From the NCBI RefSeq assembly GCF_000018585.1, contig NC_009976.1:677982-741981 (forward strand): a DNA stretch of 64,000 bases, in the 5' to 3' direction. The translations under genes and the position numbers were made by a program. Below the pieces are notes generated by a model that saw nothing but the letters and a program-made list of their open reading frames with translations, ran no database searches and was not told where the DNA came from. This document shows, one piece after another, positions 42,648-51,107 of the stretch. The DNA comes from Prochlorococcus marinus str. MIT 9211. GTDB taxonomy: Bacteria; Cyanobacteriota; Cyanobacteriia; PCC-6307; Cyanobiaceae. Within the stretch, counting starts at the first letter, position 1. Each line of letters starts with the position of its first letter.

Positions 42648-44519
42648 ATGGCCACTACAGACCTTACTCGGAAAATTTCATCTTTAACCCTAAAAGATAT
42701 ACTTAAAAAATTACAAGATTATAGAAAGCAGATTTCTCATAGAGTTGTACTCATTGACTTCAGAGTTGATGAGATAAATATAGCTGTTGCTAGTTCTGGC
42801 GATAAAAACAATATAAATTTTAATAAGTTCGTTCGAATTGACATTCCACCAGAGGCTTTGGATAAGTCTATCCCAACAGATACTAATCTGATGGCAGAAC
42901 TTCTTAAGGATGTCCTTGAAGAGAATGGTGTTTTATCTCTAAAATGCTCAATAGTTTTGTCATCTGACACTACCTATACAAGACTTATTGATATTCCTTC
43001 TGACTTAAACGATCAGCAAGCTTATAAATATGTTTCTGACCCTTCTTCTGTTCTCCAAATACCTATACCTTTGACTAAATCAGATTTCGATATAAGTTCT
43101 ACTTCGTTCCATCCTAAAAACATTAATGGAACTACACTTAAAAAGTATTTTTTAAGCTCAATTCCAAAGAAGTCTAGCGATACAATAATATCTACATTGT
43201 TTTCTGCTGGTCTTGATGTATGTACTATTGATTTCAATTTTCTATGCCAATTGCGCCTTATAAATAATCATATAAGTTCATTAGGAGATAATAATTACAT
43301 CGTTTTACTAGAACTTGTAGGAGAATGTACGCACATGATATTGGCTGATAGCTCAGGCCCTATATTTATTGATCGCCTAGCCTCAATAAAGAATTATAAT
43401 GACATCTCCTATAATACCAAGGATCTCTATGAATCTTCTTCAGTAAAAGATAATGGCTCTCCTTCTAGCAAAAGATCTATGAAAATATCTAAGCTTGATC
43501 TTCGTGTTTTAGTAAGAGAATTAAAAAAATCAATTCGTTTGTTTTTTAAAGAAAATTCCTTAAAAGGTACTGTAAGTGTTTACCTCTCTGGAGTAAACAG
43601 CCAACACGAGGATATTGTTAACTCTTTAGGTGAATCATTAAACCTACCAGTACATTTAATCTCACCAGTCCATTCCCCAGGTATTGGCAAAGTAAATTTT
43701 GACCCTACAAAATTTTCACCTCAAGGTATCTCTAGATTACTTGGACTTGGCTTATCTTTGATTGATCAGAGATCATCATCATATAAGACTCACTCCGTTA
43801 ATTCAAATATAGTCGAATCCTACATTCCAGATAAGCTAAGAATAATTAGCGCATTAGATAATTCTAAATCTGACCCTTCATTTAAGAATGTAAACAAAAC
43901 CAACTTAATTCCTAAGCAAGGTAAATCAAACCTCATCGATCTATCGAATCAATCTTATAATAATCAACAAATATCAGAAGAGATTACTAGTACATCCATA
44001 CAGCAATTAAACTCTAAACAGCCTCTTGAAAATAAGCCTTTTGACACTATAGATAAACCTTCTATACCAACTCTTGCTTCTAGTACTAATAATCCTTTAT
44101 CTAGTACTAAAAATAATAGCATTTCAGCATCTAATTTGGAAAATCCAAATTTAAAATATACTAAAGAATCTAATCACAAAATAATCCCCTCTGGTAAAGA
44201 CATTCCTCTTGAGCTCAGAGACAATGAAGGACTAACAAGTTCAGAAACAAAGCCTATAGTTAATTCATCAATTTCAATTAATAATGAAGGCTTCAAAACA
44301 TCTGAAGGACCCCACTCAGAGAATCTCTCTGAGGAAACTTCTAAGTTTTCAATGGATGCCTCTTTTTTAGGTATAGATCAAGATATTTCAGAATCAATGG
44401 CATCTCAGGAAGAAATCACATTAACTAATGAATCAAAGGATTTAGTGGATGATAAAGATGATGCAACTGAATTTAGGATGGATACTACTTTTCTCGATAT
44501 AGAAGAAAATAATGATTGA
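42648..44519 (+). CDS. pilM: Type IV pilus actin-like ATPase PilM with long disordered tail
   Basis: PilM is the cytosolic actin-like protein that binds PilN. The start is taken as ATG 42648; a TTG at 42633 would overlap the gene before. Residues about 30-385 cover the actin-like fold, with HRVVLIDFRVDEINIAVASS near 31 (phosphate-binding strand), LVGECTHMILADSSGPIFID near 225 and GTVSVYLSGVNS near 308. Typical PilM ends near 360 residues; here another ~235 residues follow, poor in order and rich in Ser, Asn, Lys and Thr, ending in two copies of a motif (FSMDASFLGI and FRMDTTFLDI). Those copies may be docking peptides. Actin-like identity is fairly good, tail function unknown. Confidence 0.78.
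   Translation: MATTDLTRKISSLTLKDILKKLQDYRKQISHRVVLIDFRVDEINIAVASSGDKNNINFNKFVRIDIPPEALDKSIPTDTNLMAELLKDVLEENGVLSLKCSIVLSSDTTYTRLIDIPSDLNDQQAYKYVSDPSSVLQIPIPLTKSDFDISSTSFHPKNINGTTLKKYFLSSIPKKSSDTIISTLFSAGLDVCTIDFNFLCQLRLINNHISSLGDNNYIVLLELVGECTHMILADSSGPIFIDRLASIKNYNDISYNTKDLYESSSVKDNGSPSSKRSMKISKLDLRVLVRELKKSIRLFFKENSLKGTVSVYLSGVNSQHEDIVNSLGESLNLPVHLISPVHSPGIGKVNFDPTKFSPQGISRLLGLGLSLIDQRSSSYKTHSVNSNIVESYIPDKLRIISALDNSKSDPSFKNVNKTNLIPKQGKSNLIDLSNQSYNNQQISEEITSTSIQQLNSKQPLENKPFDTIDKPSIPTLASSTNNPLSSTKNNSISASNLENPNLKYTKESNHKIIPSGKDIPLELRDNEGLTSSETKPIVNSSISINNEGFKTSEGPHSENLSEETSKFSMDASFLGIDQDISESMASQEEITLTNESKDLVDDKDDATEFRMDTTFLDIEENND
44346..44504 (+). repeat. Duplicated C-terminal peptide motif in PilM
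   Basis: The codons at 44346 onward encode FSMDASFLGID and those at 44472 onward encode FRMDTTFLDIE, about 42 residues apart, in an otherwise low-complexity tail. The shared pattern is F-x-M-D-x-x-F-L-x-I. It suggests a short linear binding motif present twice. Confidence 0.7.
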
Positions 44520-44557
44520 TTAACCCTATTGCATAACAAATGCCACGATAATTTGTA

Positions 44558-45715
44558 TCAACCCATTTTATTGATAAGATCGAACATAGGTAGGTATAAA
44601 GCTACAACAATTGTTCCTACAATAATAGCTACTACAAATATTACTAGTGGTTCCATCGCTTTAGTTAGAGCTGAAACTGTTTCCTCTACTTCACGCTTAT
44701 AAAAGTCCGATAAATTTTCTAGCATAAATGATAACTCCCCTGTTTCTTCGCCAATCCTTATCATTGAGAACATTAGCCTAGGCATGACTTTAGATAGTGA
44801 AAGCGCATAGCTTAATGACTGCCCCTGTTGAATCATCGTCACTGACTTTTTAATTGCAATTTTGATTATTTCATTGCCCGATGCAGAAAGACATCTTTCT
44901 AAACTTTCTACGAGTGGTACTCCTGAGTTAACTAAGGTACTTAATGTGTCACTCATTGATGCAATTTCTGATCTAAGAATTAAATCACCAAATAGTGGTA
45001 CTTTAAGTATTAATCTATCTATAACTTCCCGGCCTGACTTGTTAGAATAAATAGTCTTTATAAAGTAAATTACTATAAATATTGTGATTGGAGCCCCAAC
45101 AAGAAACCCTGTTGATGTAACTATATTAGACAGTAACAACATAAATGCTGTTAGCCCAGGTAATTCAGCACCTAAGCCATCAAATAATTCCTTAAATGTT
45201 GGAACTATAAATATCAATAAAGCTAAGCTAATAGTAACTGCAAGAACTAAAACAACTAAAGGGTATACCAAAGCACCAGTGATTTGTCCTTTGAGCTTTG
45301 CATTGGCTTCAAGCAATAAGGCTATCCGCTCAAGAACTTTAGATAGTATTCCACCAGCTTCTCCAGCTTCAATTAAACCGATTGTTATCGGTGCGAATAT
45401 TCTTGGATATATTCTCAGGCAGCTTGAAAGTTCTTGGCCACCACTCAATCTTCTTGATATATCAAATATACAGGCAGCAAATTTTTTGTTTATCATATTC
45501 TCTGAAAGTAATTCGAGACCCTGGGCTAAAGGAACACCACTTTGAAGCATTACAGAAAGTTGTCTAAAGAAAACTAAAAGATCTTTTTGATTTACCTTTA
45601 ATTTTGAATTAGGTGCAAGATAGCTATTACTTAAAGTGGATTTTCTATTATTAGAATTATCTGCGGAATCATTTTTTAAAGTGGAGTTGTTATTAGCCGA
45701 GCCATATTTAGCCAT
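44558..45715 (-). CDS. pilC: Type IV pilus platform protein PilC
   Basis: PilC is the inner-membrane platform on which the PilB and PilT motors act. The 385-residue protein has two GspF domains: VFFRQLSVMLQSGVPLAQGLELL near residue 50 and ASMSDTLSTLVNSGVPLVESLE near 250, each followed by a span (ALVYPLVVLVLAVTISLALL near 147 and VIFVVAIIVGTIVVALYLP near 358). The N-terminal 40 residues are Asn/Ser-rich and short. The gene ends 11 bases before nothing downstream on this strand: it converges on pilM (38 bases between stops) and starts 11 bases after pilT ends. Identification is strong. Confidence 0.93.
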   Translation of the reverse strand: MAKYGSANNNSTLKNDSADNSNNRKSTLSNSYLAPNSKLKVNQKDLLVFFRQLSVMLQSGVPLAQGLELLSENMINKKFAACIFDISRRLSGGQELSSCLRIYPRIFAPITIGLIEAGEAGGILSKVLERIALLLEANAKLKGQITGALVYPLVVLVLAVTISLALLIFIVPTFKELFDGLGAELPGLTAFMLLLSNIVTSTGFLVGAPITIFIVIYFIKTIYSNKSGREVIDRLILKVPLFGDLILRSEIASMSDTLSTLVNSGVPLVESLERCLSASGNEIIKIAIKKSVTMIQQGQSLSYALSLSKVMPRLMFSMIRIGEETGELSFMLENLSDFYKREVEETVSALTKAMEPLVIFVVAIIVGTIVVALYLPMFDLINKMG

Positions 45716-45726
45716 TCTATATCCTC

Positions 45727-46770
45727 TTATTCGTCTATAGCCTTAGTTACAGATGCCTTACTTAAAGCCAGTTCCTTAGTAATCAATCCTTGGGCAACTA
45801 AATCATTTAGACATTGCTCTAATGTATTCATTCCATCATTGCTACCTGTTTGCAGTTGTGAATAGATTTGGCTTACTTTTCTCTCTCTTATAAGGTTACC
45901 TATTGCAGGTGTATTTATTAGCAGCTCGTAGGCAAGTGATCTTTTCCCTAAAGTGTTCTTACATAATGTTTGAGACATAATTCCAGCAAGTGATGTTGAG
46001 ACTTGCAACCTAGCTTGTTCTTGTTGATCACCAGGAAAAACATCTACGATTCTTTCTACTGTTTTTGCAGCAGAGGATGTATGTAATGTACCCAAAACTA
46101 AATGTCCAGTCTCTGCTGCAGTTATGGCCAGTTGTATTGTTTCAAGGTCTCTCATCTCTCCTATATAAATAACATCTGGATCTTCCCTAAGCGCAGCTTT
46201 TAAAGCTCTTGCGAAGGAATCTGTATCTCTTTTTACCTCTCTTTGATGAATGATTGAGTTTTCTGTATGTTCGAAAATAAACTCAATAGGATCTTCAATT
46301 GTAAGTATATGCCTTTTCTGTGTCTCTAGTATGCAATTTATAAAAGCAGCTAATGTTGTTGATTTCCCTGATCCTGTGGGTCCTGTACACAAAACCATAC
46401 CTCTTTCTAATTTTGATAACTTTATAAAAGGCTCTGGAAGGCCTAGATCTTGCCATTTAGGAAGGTTGTCTGGTAATAATCTTAAAGTTAAACATCTCTT
46501 TTCATTTGCAATGTAAGCATTGATTCTTAATCTTGAAAGACCTTCTATACTAGTTGAACTATCTAAATCTCCTAATTCATTAAATTCATTTACTTTTTCT
46601 TTTCCTAGTAACTCCATCATCAGGTTATCCATATCTTGGCTCCGCAACTTTTGACCACTTATCTTAATATCAGAATTTACCCTAACTGCAATTGGAGAAC
46701 CTTCTTCAAGATGTATGTCTGAAGAACCTGCTTTCATGGCATAGCTAACAATTTCTCTGGAGATGCTCAT
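45727..46770 (-). CDS. pilT: Pilus retraction ATPase
   Basis: PilT is the hexameric ATPase that pulls the pilus back. In 347 residues it shows the N-terminal GSSDIHLEEGSPIAVRVN near residue 15, Walker A GPTGSGKSTTLAA near 128, Asp box ILTIEDPIEFIFEH near 153, Walker B ALREDPDVIYIGEMRDLETI near 189 and the HLVLGTLHTSSAAKT His box near 216. The AIRAALREDPD form and the C-terminal GMNTLEQCLNDLVAQGLI are PilT-type rather than PilB-type. It lies between pilB and pilC. Presence of PilT implies dynamic, retractable pili, as needed for DNA uptake or twitching. Identification is strong. Confidence 0.95.
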   Translation of the reverse strand: MSISREIVSYAMKAGSSDIHLEEGSPIAVRVNSDIKISGQKLRSQDMDNLMMELLGKEKVNEFNELGDLDSSTSIEGLSRLRINAYIANEKRCLTLRLLPDNLPKWQDLGLPEPFIKLSKLERGMVLCTGPTGSGKSTTLAAFINCILETQKRHILTIEDPIEFIFEHTENSIIHQREVKRDTDSFARALKAALREDPDVIYIGEMRDLETIQLAITAAETGHLVLGTLHTSSAAKTVERIVDVFPGDQQEQARLQVSTSLAGIMSQTLCKNTLGKRSLAYELLINTPAIGNLIRERKVSQIYSQLQTGSNDGMNTLEQCLNDLVAQGLITKELALSKASVTKAIDE

Positions 46771-46786
46771 GGTTTATCTATTTAAG

Positions 46787-48439
46787 TTAGTCATCTGATT
46801 TACAAACCCTCTCAAGCTCTGAAAGAGTAGTAAGTTGTTCCTTGACTAATTCTACTCCATATTTCATTAAAGTAAGCATTTCATTATTATCTACAGCCAT
46901 TTCCTCGATTTCCTTATCAGTCTTATTGCTAGTTATAGCATTTTGGATTGGTCTATTTATTACTAATAACTCATAAGCACCAACCCTACCTTTATATCCT
47001 GTCCCAGAACAGTGACCGCAGAGAGTTCCTTCTCTCTTTCGCTGTTCTTTTTCTTCGCTTGAAAGTACATTTGCATACCTTATAGGTGTATTAGGGCGTA
47101 TACCAGTTATTTGAGACTCATTATTATTAATTGGTCTTTGAACACTACACTCTGGACATACCCTCCTCAATAAACGCTGCGCTAATACGCCTCTAACTGA
47201 GGCGTTTAATTTATATTTAGGGACTTCCATGTCAAGTAGCCTTGTTAATGAACTGGAAGATGTATTTGCATGCAGTGTTGTAAATACTAAATGTCCAGTT
47301 TCTGCTGCATCCATAGAAGATTCTGCTGTTTCTGGATCCCTCGTTTCTCCAATTAATATAACGTCAGGATCTTGACGAAGGAATGTTCGAAGTAAATTTG
47401 CAAATGTTTGATTTTTGGCTCTATTAACTTGATGTTGCATTATATCCCCCGAAAGATCGTATTCAATAGGGTCTTCTGCTGTTACAATTTTAAGTTCTCC
47501 ATTGTCTTTTTCTCTCAATGCTGCTGCTAGAGTTGTTGATTTGCCAGACCCTGTTGGTCCAGAAACTATAACTATACCATTTGTGTTATTTATTATCTTT
47601 CTAAATTCATTCCTGACTTTCTCAATATGTATTAGAACATCTAAATTTAGTACTGAGGCATCGCTGTTTAGAATCCTAAGTACCATTCCTTCCCCATATT
47701 TACCAGGAGCAGTTGAGCATCTGAACTCCATTCGATTACCTTCATATTGTCTTAGGATCTTTCCATCTTGACTAGCCCTTCTCTCTGCTATATCCATATG
47801 CGCCATGTTTTTTAAACAAGCTATTAATTGAATACCAGCCCTCTTTGGCATAGATAAGAACTTTTGCATAACTCCATCTCTTCTTACCCTTATTTTATAA
47901 TTATCGATCTTTGGCTCTATATGTATATCAGATACATTTGACCTGCATGTATTTATCAATATCATTCCAGCTGCTCTTTGTGTTTTGCTTTCTAGCATTT
48001 CATTACTTAGATCCTCAGTCTCATCGACTAATTCTTCTTCTTCTATATCATCAAATTCCAAAGAGAAATCATCATCATTACCTTCAGTAGCAGTATCTTG
48101 TAAGGCTGCTATTACTGCCTCTTCAGTAAATTCAGAAATTTCAATACCTTCTCCACTTATAAACCTTTCCTCAGCTGCCAAATCAAGTATTTCTTTAATT
48201 TTCTCTGGTGATCTCTCTACAAATTTACATTCTAATCCTGATTGATTTATCCTTTCCTTAATTGTGTTTCCAATCGTTCCTAAGAAAACAATATTACCAA
48301 CGGCTATTGTGATAACCCCAGGACTAGGTGGTAATGATGGTTCAATACCAAGAGGCACAACTAAGTTATCTCTACACCACTGGAGTGAAAAATATTGATC
48401 TACTAAATTCCTTATAGAAGTAACTGAGAATTGAGACAT
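46787..48439 (-). CDS. pilB: Pilus extension ATPase
   Basis: PilB powers pilus extension. The 550-residue protein has an N-terminal MshEN-like region (about 1-150, with an acidic stretch near 125-140), then Walker A VSGPTGSGKSTTLAAAL near 297, Asp box TAEDPIEYDLSGDIMQHQV near 323, Walker B LRQDPDVILIGETRDPETA near 358 and the His box LVFTTLHANTSSSSL near 384. The four-cysteine zinc site typical of extension ATPases is present (VCPECS near 427 and LCGHCSGTG near 470). Its ATG overlaps the stop of the upstream Cys-rich prepilin by one base. Identification is strong. Confidence 0.95.
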   Translation of the reverse strand: MSQFSVTSIRNLVDQYFSLQWCRDNLVVPLGIEPSLPPSPGVITIAVGNIVFLGTIGNTIKERINQSGLECKFVERSPEKIKEILDLAAEERFISGEGIEISEFTEEAVIAALQDTATEGNDDDFSLEFDDIEEEELVDETEDLSNEMLESKTQRAAGMILINTCRSNVSDIHIEPKIDNYKIRVRRDGVMQKFLSMPKRAGIQLIACLKNMAHMDIAERRASQDGKILRQYEGNRMEFRCSTAPGKYGEGMVLRILNSDASVLNLDVLIHIEKVRNEFRKIINNTNGIVIVSGPTGSGKSTTLAAALREKDNGELKIVTAEDPIEYDLSGDIMQHQVNRAKNQTFANLLRTFLRQDPDVILIGETRDPETAESSMDAAETGHLVFTTLHANTSSSSLTRLLDMEVPKYKLNASVRGVLAQRLLRRVCPECSVQRPINNNESQITGIRPNTPIRYANVLSSEEKEQRKREGTLCGHCSGTGYKGRVGAYELLVINRPIQNAITSNKTDKEIEEMAVDNNEMLTLMKYGVELVKEQLTTLSELERVCKSDD

Positions 48440-49731
48440 TATTTCTGTTTATACCAACATCCGCAAATAGAAGCTTTCTTTCTATACTTCTTATCTTTAT
48501 TACATTTTTTAGTGGGATTAGAAGGACAGCATTTTAAACCTTGATTATCTGTATATGTTTTCTTAGGACATATATTGCCTCTTTTATCTGTTTCTTTCTC
48601 TTTCTTTTGCTTATTTCGATTGTCTTCCTCTCTCTTCTTCTTATCTGCTTCTATTTGTTTTAATTTAGCGTCATAGTCAACAGAGTTCAATATTTCCCCA
48701 TCATACACAAATATCTTATTGCCACAAGGCTCTTTAATGCCATCAGCTGGCTTAATTACATATTCTCCCTTATGACTAGTTGTTTTTATTCTAGATCTAT
48801 CTTTTTCGCATTGAGACTTCTTCATGTCTTCATTTTTCTCTTCCCATTCTTCAAAACTTGTTAATATGTCTCCAGAGTGAAACCAATAGAGTTGACCTCC
48901 ACATTGAGGGTCTAAAGTTTGACCTTCTCCTTCTTCACTTTTTTTATTATTCTTTTGTTTAGCCATATCTTTAGTCCAGTCTTTACATTGATCACCATAT
49001 TTCTTTTGTCTAGCTACTTCTACCTCATCACAACTTCTATAAGATTTACCTTCAAATAAACAAATTCCTTGGTCTTCACAAGCGCCCATATCTTCATCAT
49101 TTACTGGTGCCCTCCATGTTTTTACTGGACCAGTTGCCTTGTTTATTTGTTTGTTATTGAAGTTTGTAGTGCATTTGTTTCTTTCTTCTGCAATTAGATT
49201 AAGACGATCAATTCTGGCTTGTGCTTCTTCACTTAAACCACAATTTTCTCCAGCCCATCCTCTGCATGAAGGTAAGCTTCTTGGGTTAGGTGAATCTGAA
49301 GGAGTTGCACCTTTAAATACTTTTACTGAACCTGTTTTATCATCTTCATAAATTCGAAACTGCATTTCATAGAGCAGATCTTTGTCCTTATTATTTAATG
49401 GTTTGACTGCTAGAGTCTCACAATTATTGTTTTTAGGATCTAATTGGTAACCCAGTGTCGCCAATTTCTGATCACTTAGGTACTCTGGTACTTTTTCTTT
49501 TAACTCAGTTATGTCTGTCGATACCCTGTATTGCCCAAGGCAATCTGCAGCATATGAATTCATCAATGCTTTGGTCTCTTCTATCCTAGACAATTTAACT
49601 GTATTAATTATGTTAGGTATAGCAAAACTGCTTAAGGCAGATAATACAGCCATTACAACTGCTACTTCTATTAGGGTAAAACCATTGTCTGGCTGATTCT
49701 TATTACTTAGTGGATTGTTTTTTTGTTTCAT
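48439..49731 (-). CDS. Large Cys-rich prepilin with three internal repeats
   Basis: A 430-residue prepilin. Leader (17 residues) ends in Gly17; mature start is FTLIEVAVVMAVLSAL with Glu at +5, so PilD should process it. The pilin-like part reaches about residue 150. Beyond it are three related units of about 60 residues (roughly 187-248, 249-307, 308-365), each with a Cys, a central CxxxxLFEG/LYWFHSG/IFVYDGE-type strand followed by S-x-x-E/D and a charged helix. A Lys/Glu-rich linker (366-385) and a final Cys cluster (LKCCPSNPTKKC, ICGCW) follow. About twenty cysteines suggest disulfide bonds outside the cell. An adhesive tip role is inferred; family not recognised. Confidence 0.8.
   Translation of the reverse strand: MKQKNNPLSNKNQPDNGFTLIEVAVVMAVLSALSSFAIPNIINTVKLSRIEETKALMNSYAADCLGQYRVSTDITELKEKVPEYLSDQKLATLGYQLDPKNNNCETLAVKPLNNKDKDLLYEMQFRIYEDDKTGSVKVFKGATPSDSPNPRSLPSCRGWAGENCGLSEEAQARIDRLNLIAEERNKCTTNFNNKQINKATGPVKTWRAPVNDEDMGACEDQGICLFEGKSYRSCDEVEVARQKKYGDQCKDWTKDMAKQKNNKKSEEGEGQTLDPQCGGQLYWFHSGDILTSFEEWEEKNEDMKKSQCEKDRSRIKTTSHKGEYVIKPADGIKEPCGNKIFVYDGEILNSVDYDAKLKQIEADKKKREEDNRNKQKKEKETDKRGNICPKKTYTDNQGLKCCPSNPTKKCNKDKKYRKKASICGCWYKQK
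48637..49173 (-). repeat. Three protein-level repeats in the Cys-rich prepilin gene
   Basis: Residues 187-248, 249-307 and 308-365 of the prepilin align around GICLFEGKSYRSCDEVE, GQLYWFHSGDILTSFEEWE and NKIFVYDGEILNSVDYDAK, each preceded by a Cys about 35 residues earlier and followed by a charged helix. DNA-level identity is low, so the duplication is old. Confidence 0.68.
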
Positions 49732-49914
49732 GAATTAATCTTTAAATGAATAGTTTAAGATTTTTTTTACGATACATCCTCTTTTATACACCTAGCAATA
49801 TGAGGCTCTAATGTCAACTTTAATGTAACTTATTTATATTTATTTTCTGGCCTGTGCTCTAGTCAGAAGGAATTAACGTGGTATAGGTTTCGGTTGATTA
49901 ATAACAAGCCATAG

Positions 49915-50430
49915 CTAGTAGCTATAAGAAAGCTGATATTGTTTGCCTTTAAGAGATAGCGTAACATTTTGATTGGCTACATCAATTCTTTTTACTTTTA
50001 CTCCCATAGGTAACAATTGAGTTGTTTTCCCTCCTATTTGACCTTCTTCTAATGAGCCGCTTCTTTTTCTATACTCTACAAGAGCGAATTTTTTCTTCTC
50101 GGTAGCAATGATACCTTTTAACTTAAGGCTTGGGGATAAGATACCGCTAGATGAATCAGAATATTCAGAGAAAGGATCTGATTTACCAAATGTTCCAGAT
50201 GATTGAAGGTCAGTAGAGGTTTCTAATTTTAAGAACTGATTTTTTTTAGGAGTTTCAGTAGGAGTAGTAATTTTACCTATACTTTTAACTTTAAGAGCTT
50301 TTGCTTGATTACTTCTTTGAGGGATATCAATCTTGAAGTTATCAACCTTTTCTTTCGATGTACAACCAGTCAATGCTAATAATAGGGTTAAGGTAGTGAT
50401 TCTTGAAATTAAGTAGATTGTCTTTCTCAT
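49915..50430 (-). CDS. PilP-like pilus lipoprotein
   Basis: A 171-residue predicted lipoprotein: signal peptide with lipobox LTGC (Cys near residue 23), then a Ser/Lys-rich linker and a C-terminal small beta domain with LSPSLKLKGIIATEKKKFAL near 96, GQIGGKTTQLLPMGVKVKRI near 129 and VTLSLKGKQYQLS near 154. This is the pattern of PilP/GspC HR-type domains, which link PilNO to the secretin. PilP is normally encoded with pilMNOQ; here it stands between two pilin genes. The assignment is from pattern and context, and a sequence search should be able to confirm it. Confidence 0.62.
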   Translation of the reverse strand: MRKTIYLISRITTLTLLLALTGCTSKEKVDNFKIDIPQRSNQAKALKVKSIGKITTPTETPKKNQFLKLETSTDLQSSGTFGKSDPFSEYSDSSSGILSPSLKLKGIIATEKKKFALVEYRKRSGSLEEGQIGGKTTQLLPMGVKVKRIDVANQNVTLSLKGKQYQLSYSY

Positions 50431-50507
50431 AGATATTTAAATAATCTATTGATAGATTGTAGTTCTTTCTATTATTAACTAATTAAATAAAATGAATAAT
50501 ATGCTCA

Positions 50508-51014
50508 TTACCAGGTCCATTGGTTATTGCCTTCTCCCTGAGGCTCTATACATGTAAGGTATTCATTCGCACCTTCCTCATCAGCTCCATCGCATTCTTT
50601 TACAATTTCTCCAGTGGCCTGATCATACGTAATTGCAAAAGTTGGAAGAACTCCGGCGGCGTGTATACCTTCAGCTTCAAAACATCCCTCTTGATCTTCC
50701 GCTAAAGGTTCTATTGCGTATCCTGTGTAATCACCATTAAAGGCATTTATCTCAGCAAATTCCGGTATATTTTCAGGATCATCTAGATAAGCTACTACAC
50801 ATTCTTTAATACCGTTAACCAAGCCATTCTTAACAGCGGAAATTTGAGCCTTTGATTGGACTGATATAAAGTTTGGGATTGCTACTGCTGACAAAATCGC
50901 CAGAACTGCAATTACAACAACAAGCTCAACTAATGAAAAGCCTTTGTTACCAGGCTTAGAACTTAAAACCTTCCTTACTCTTGGGTTTTTTAGATATTCA
51001 TGTAATAGGTTCAT
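50508..51014 (-). CDS. pilA: Major type IV pilin (PilA)
   Basis: A 168-residue prepilin. A long leader of 25 residues (ending KPGNKG) precedes the mature FSLVELVVVIAVLAILSAVA with Glu at +5; long leaders are usual in cyanobacterial PilA. The helix continues to AIPNFISVQSKAQISAVKNG, and the globular part is acidic (about 20 Asp/Glu) with four cysteines (KECVVAY, EGCFEAE, KECDGAD, LTCIEPQ) suited to disulfide loops. The closing WTW is unusual. It is the best candidate for the main fibre subunit because of size and independent 5' region of about 90 bases shared with divergent pilD. Confidence 0.88.
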   Translation of the reverse strand: MNLLHEYLKNPRVRKVLSSKPGNKGFSLVELVVVIAVLAILSAVAIPNFISVQSKAQISAVKNGLVNGIKECVVAYLDDPENIPEFAEINAFNGDYTGYAIEPLAEDQEGCFEAEGIHAAGVLPTFAITYDQATGEIVKECDGADEEGANEYLTCIEPQGEGNNQWTW

Positions 51015-51107
51015 TTAAAAAAACTAGAGAAACTAGTAAAGTCTATGCTCTTAATATGAATGAAAGACTGTTTTATGTCAACAAGTACTATTTATTTTAA
51101 ATGATCA

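Noticed and set aside
45084-45545. A 153-residue plus-strand frame
   Set aside because: It is antisense to pilC, which has both conserved GspF domains.
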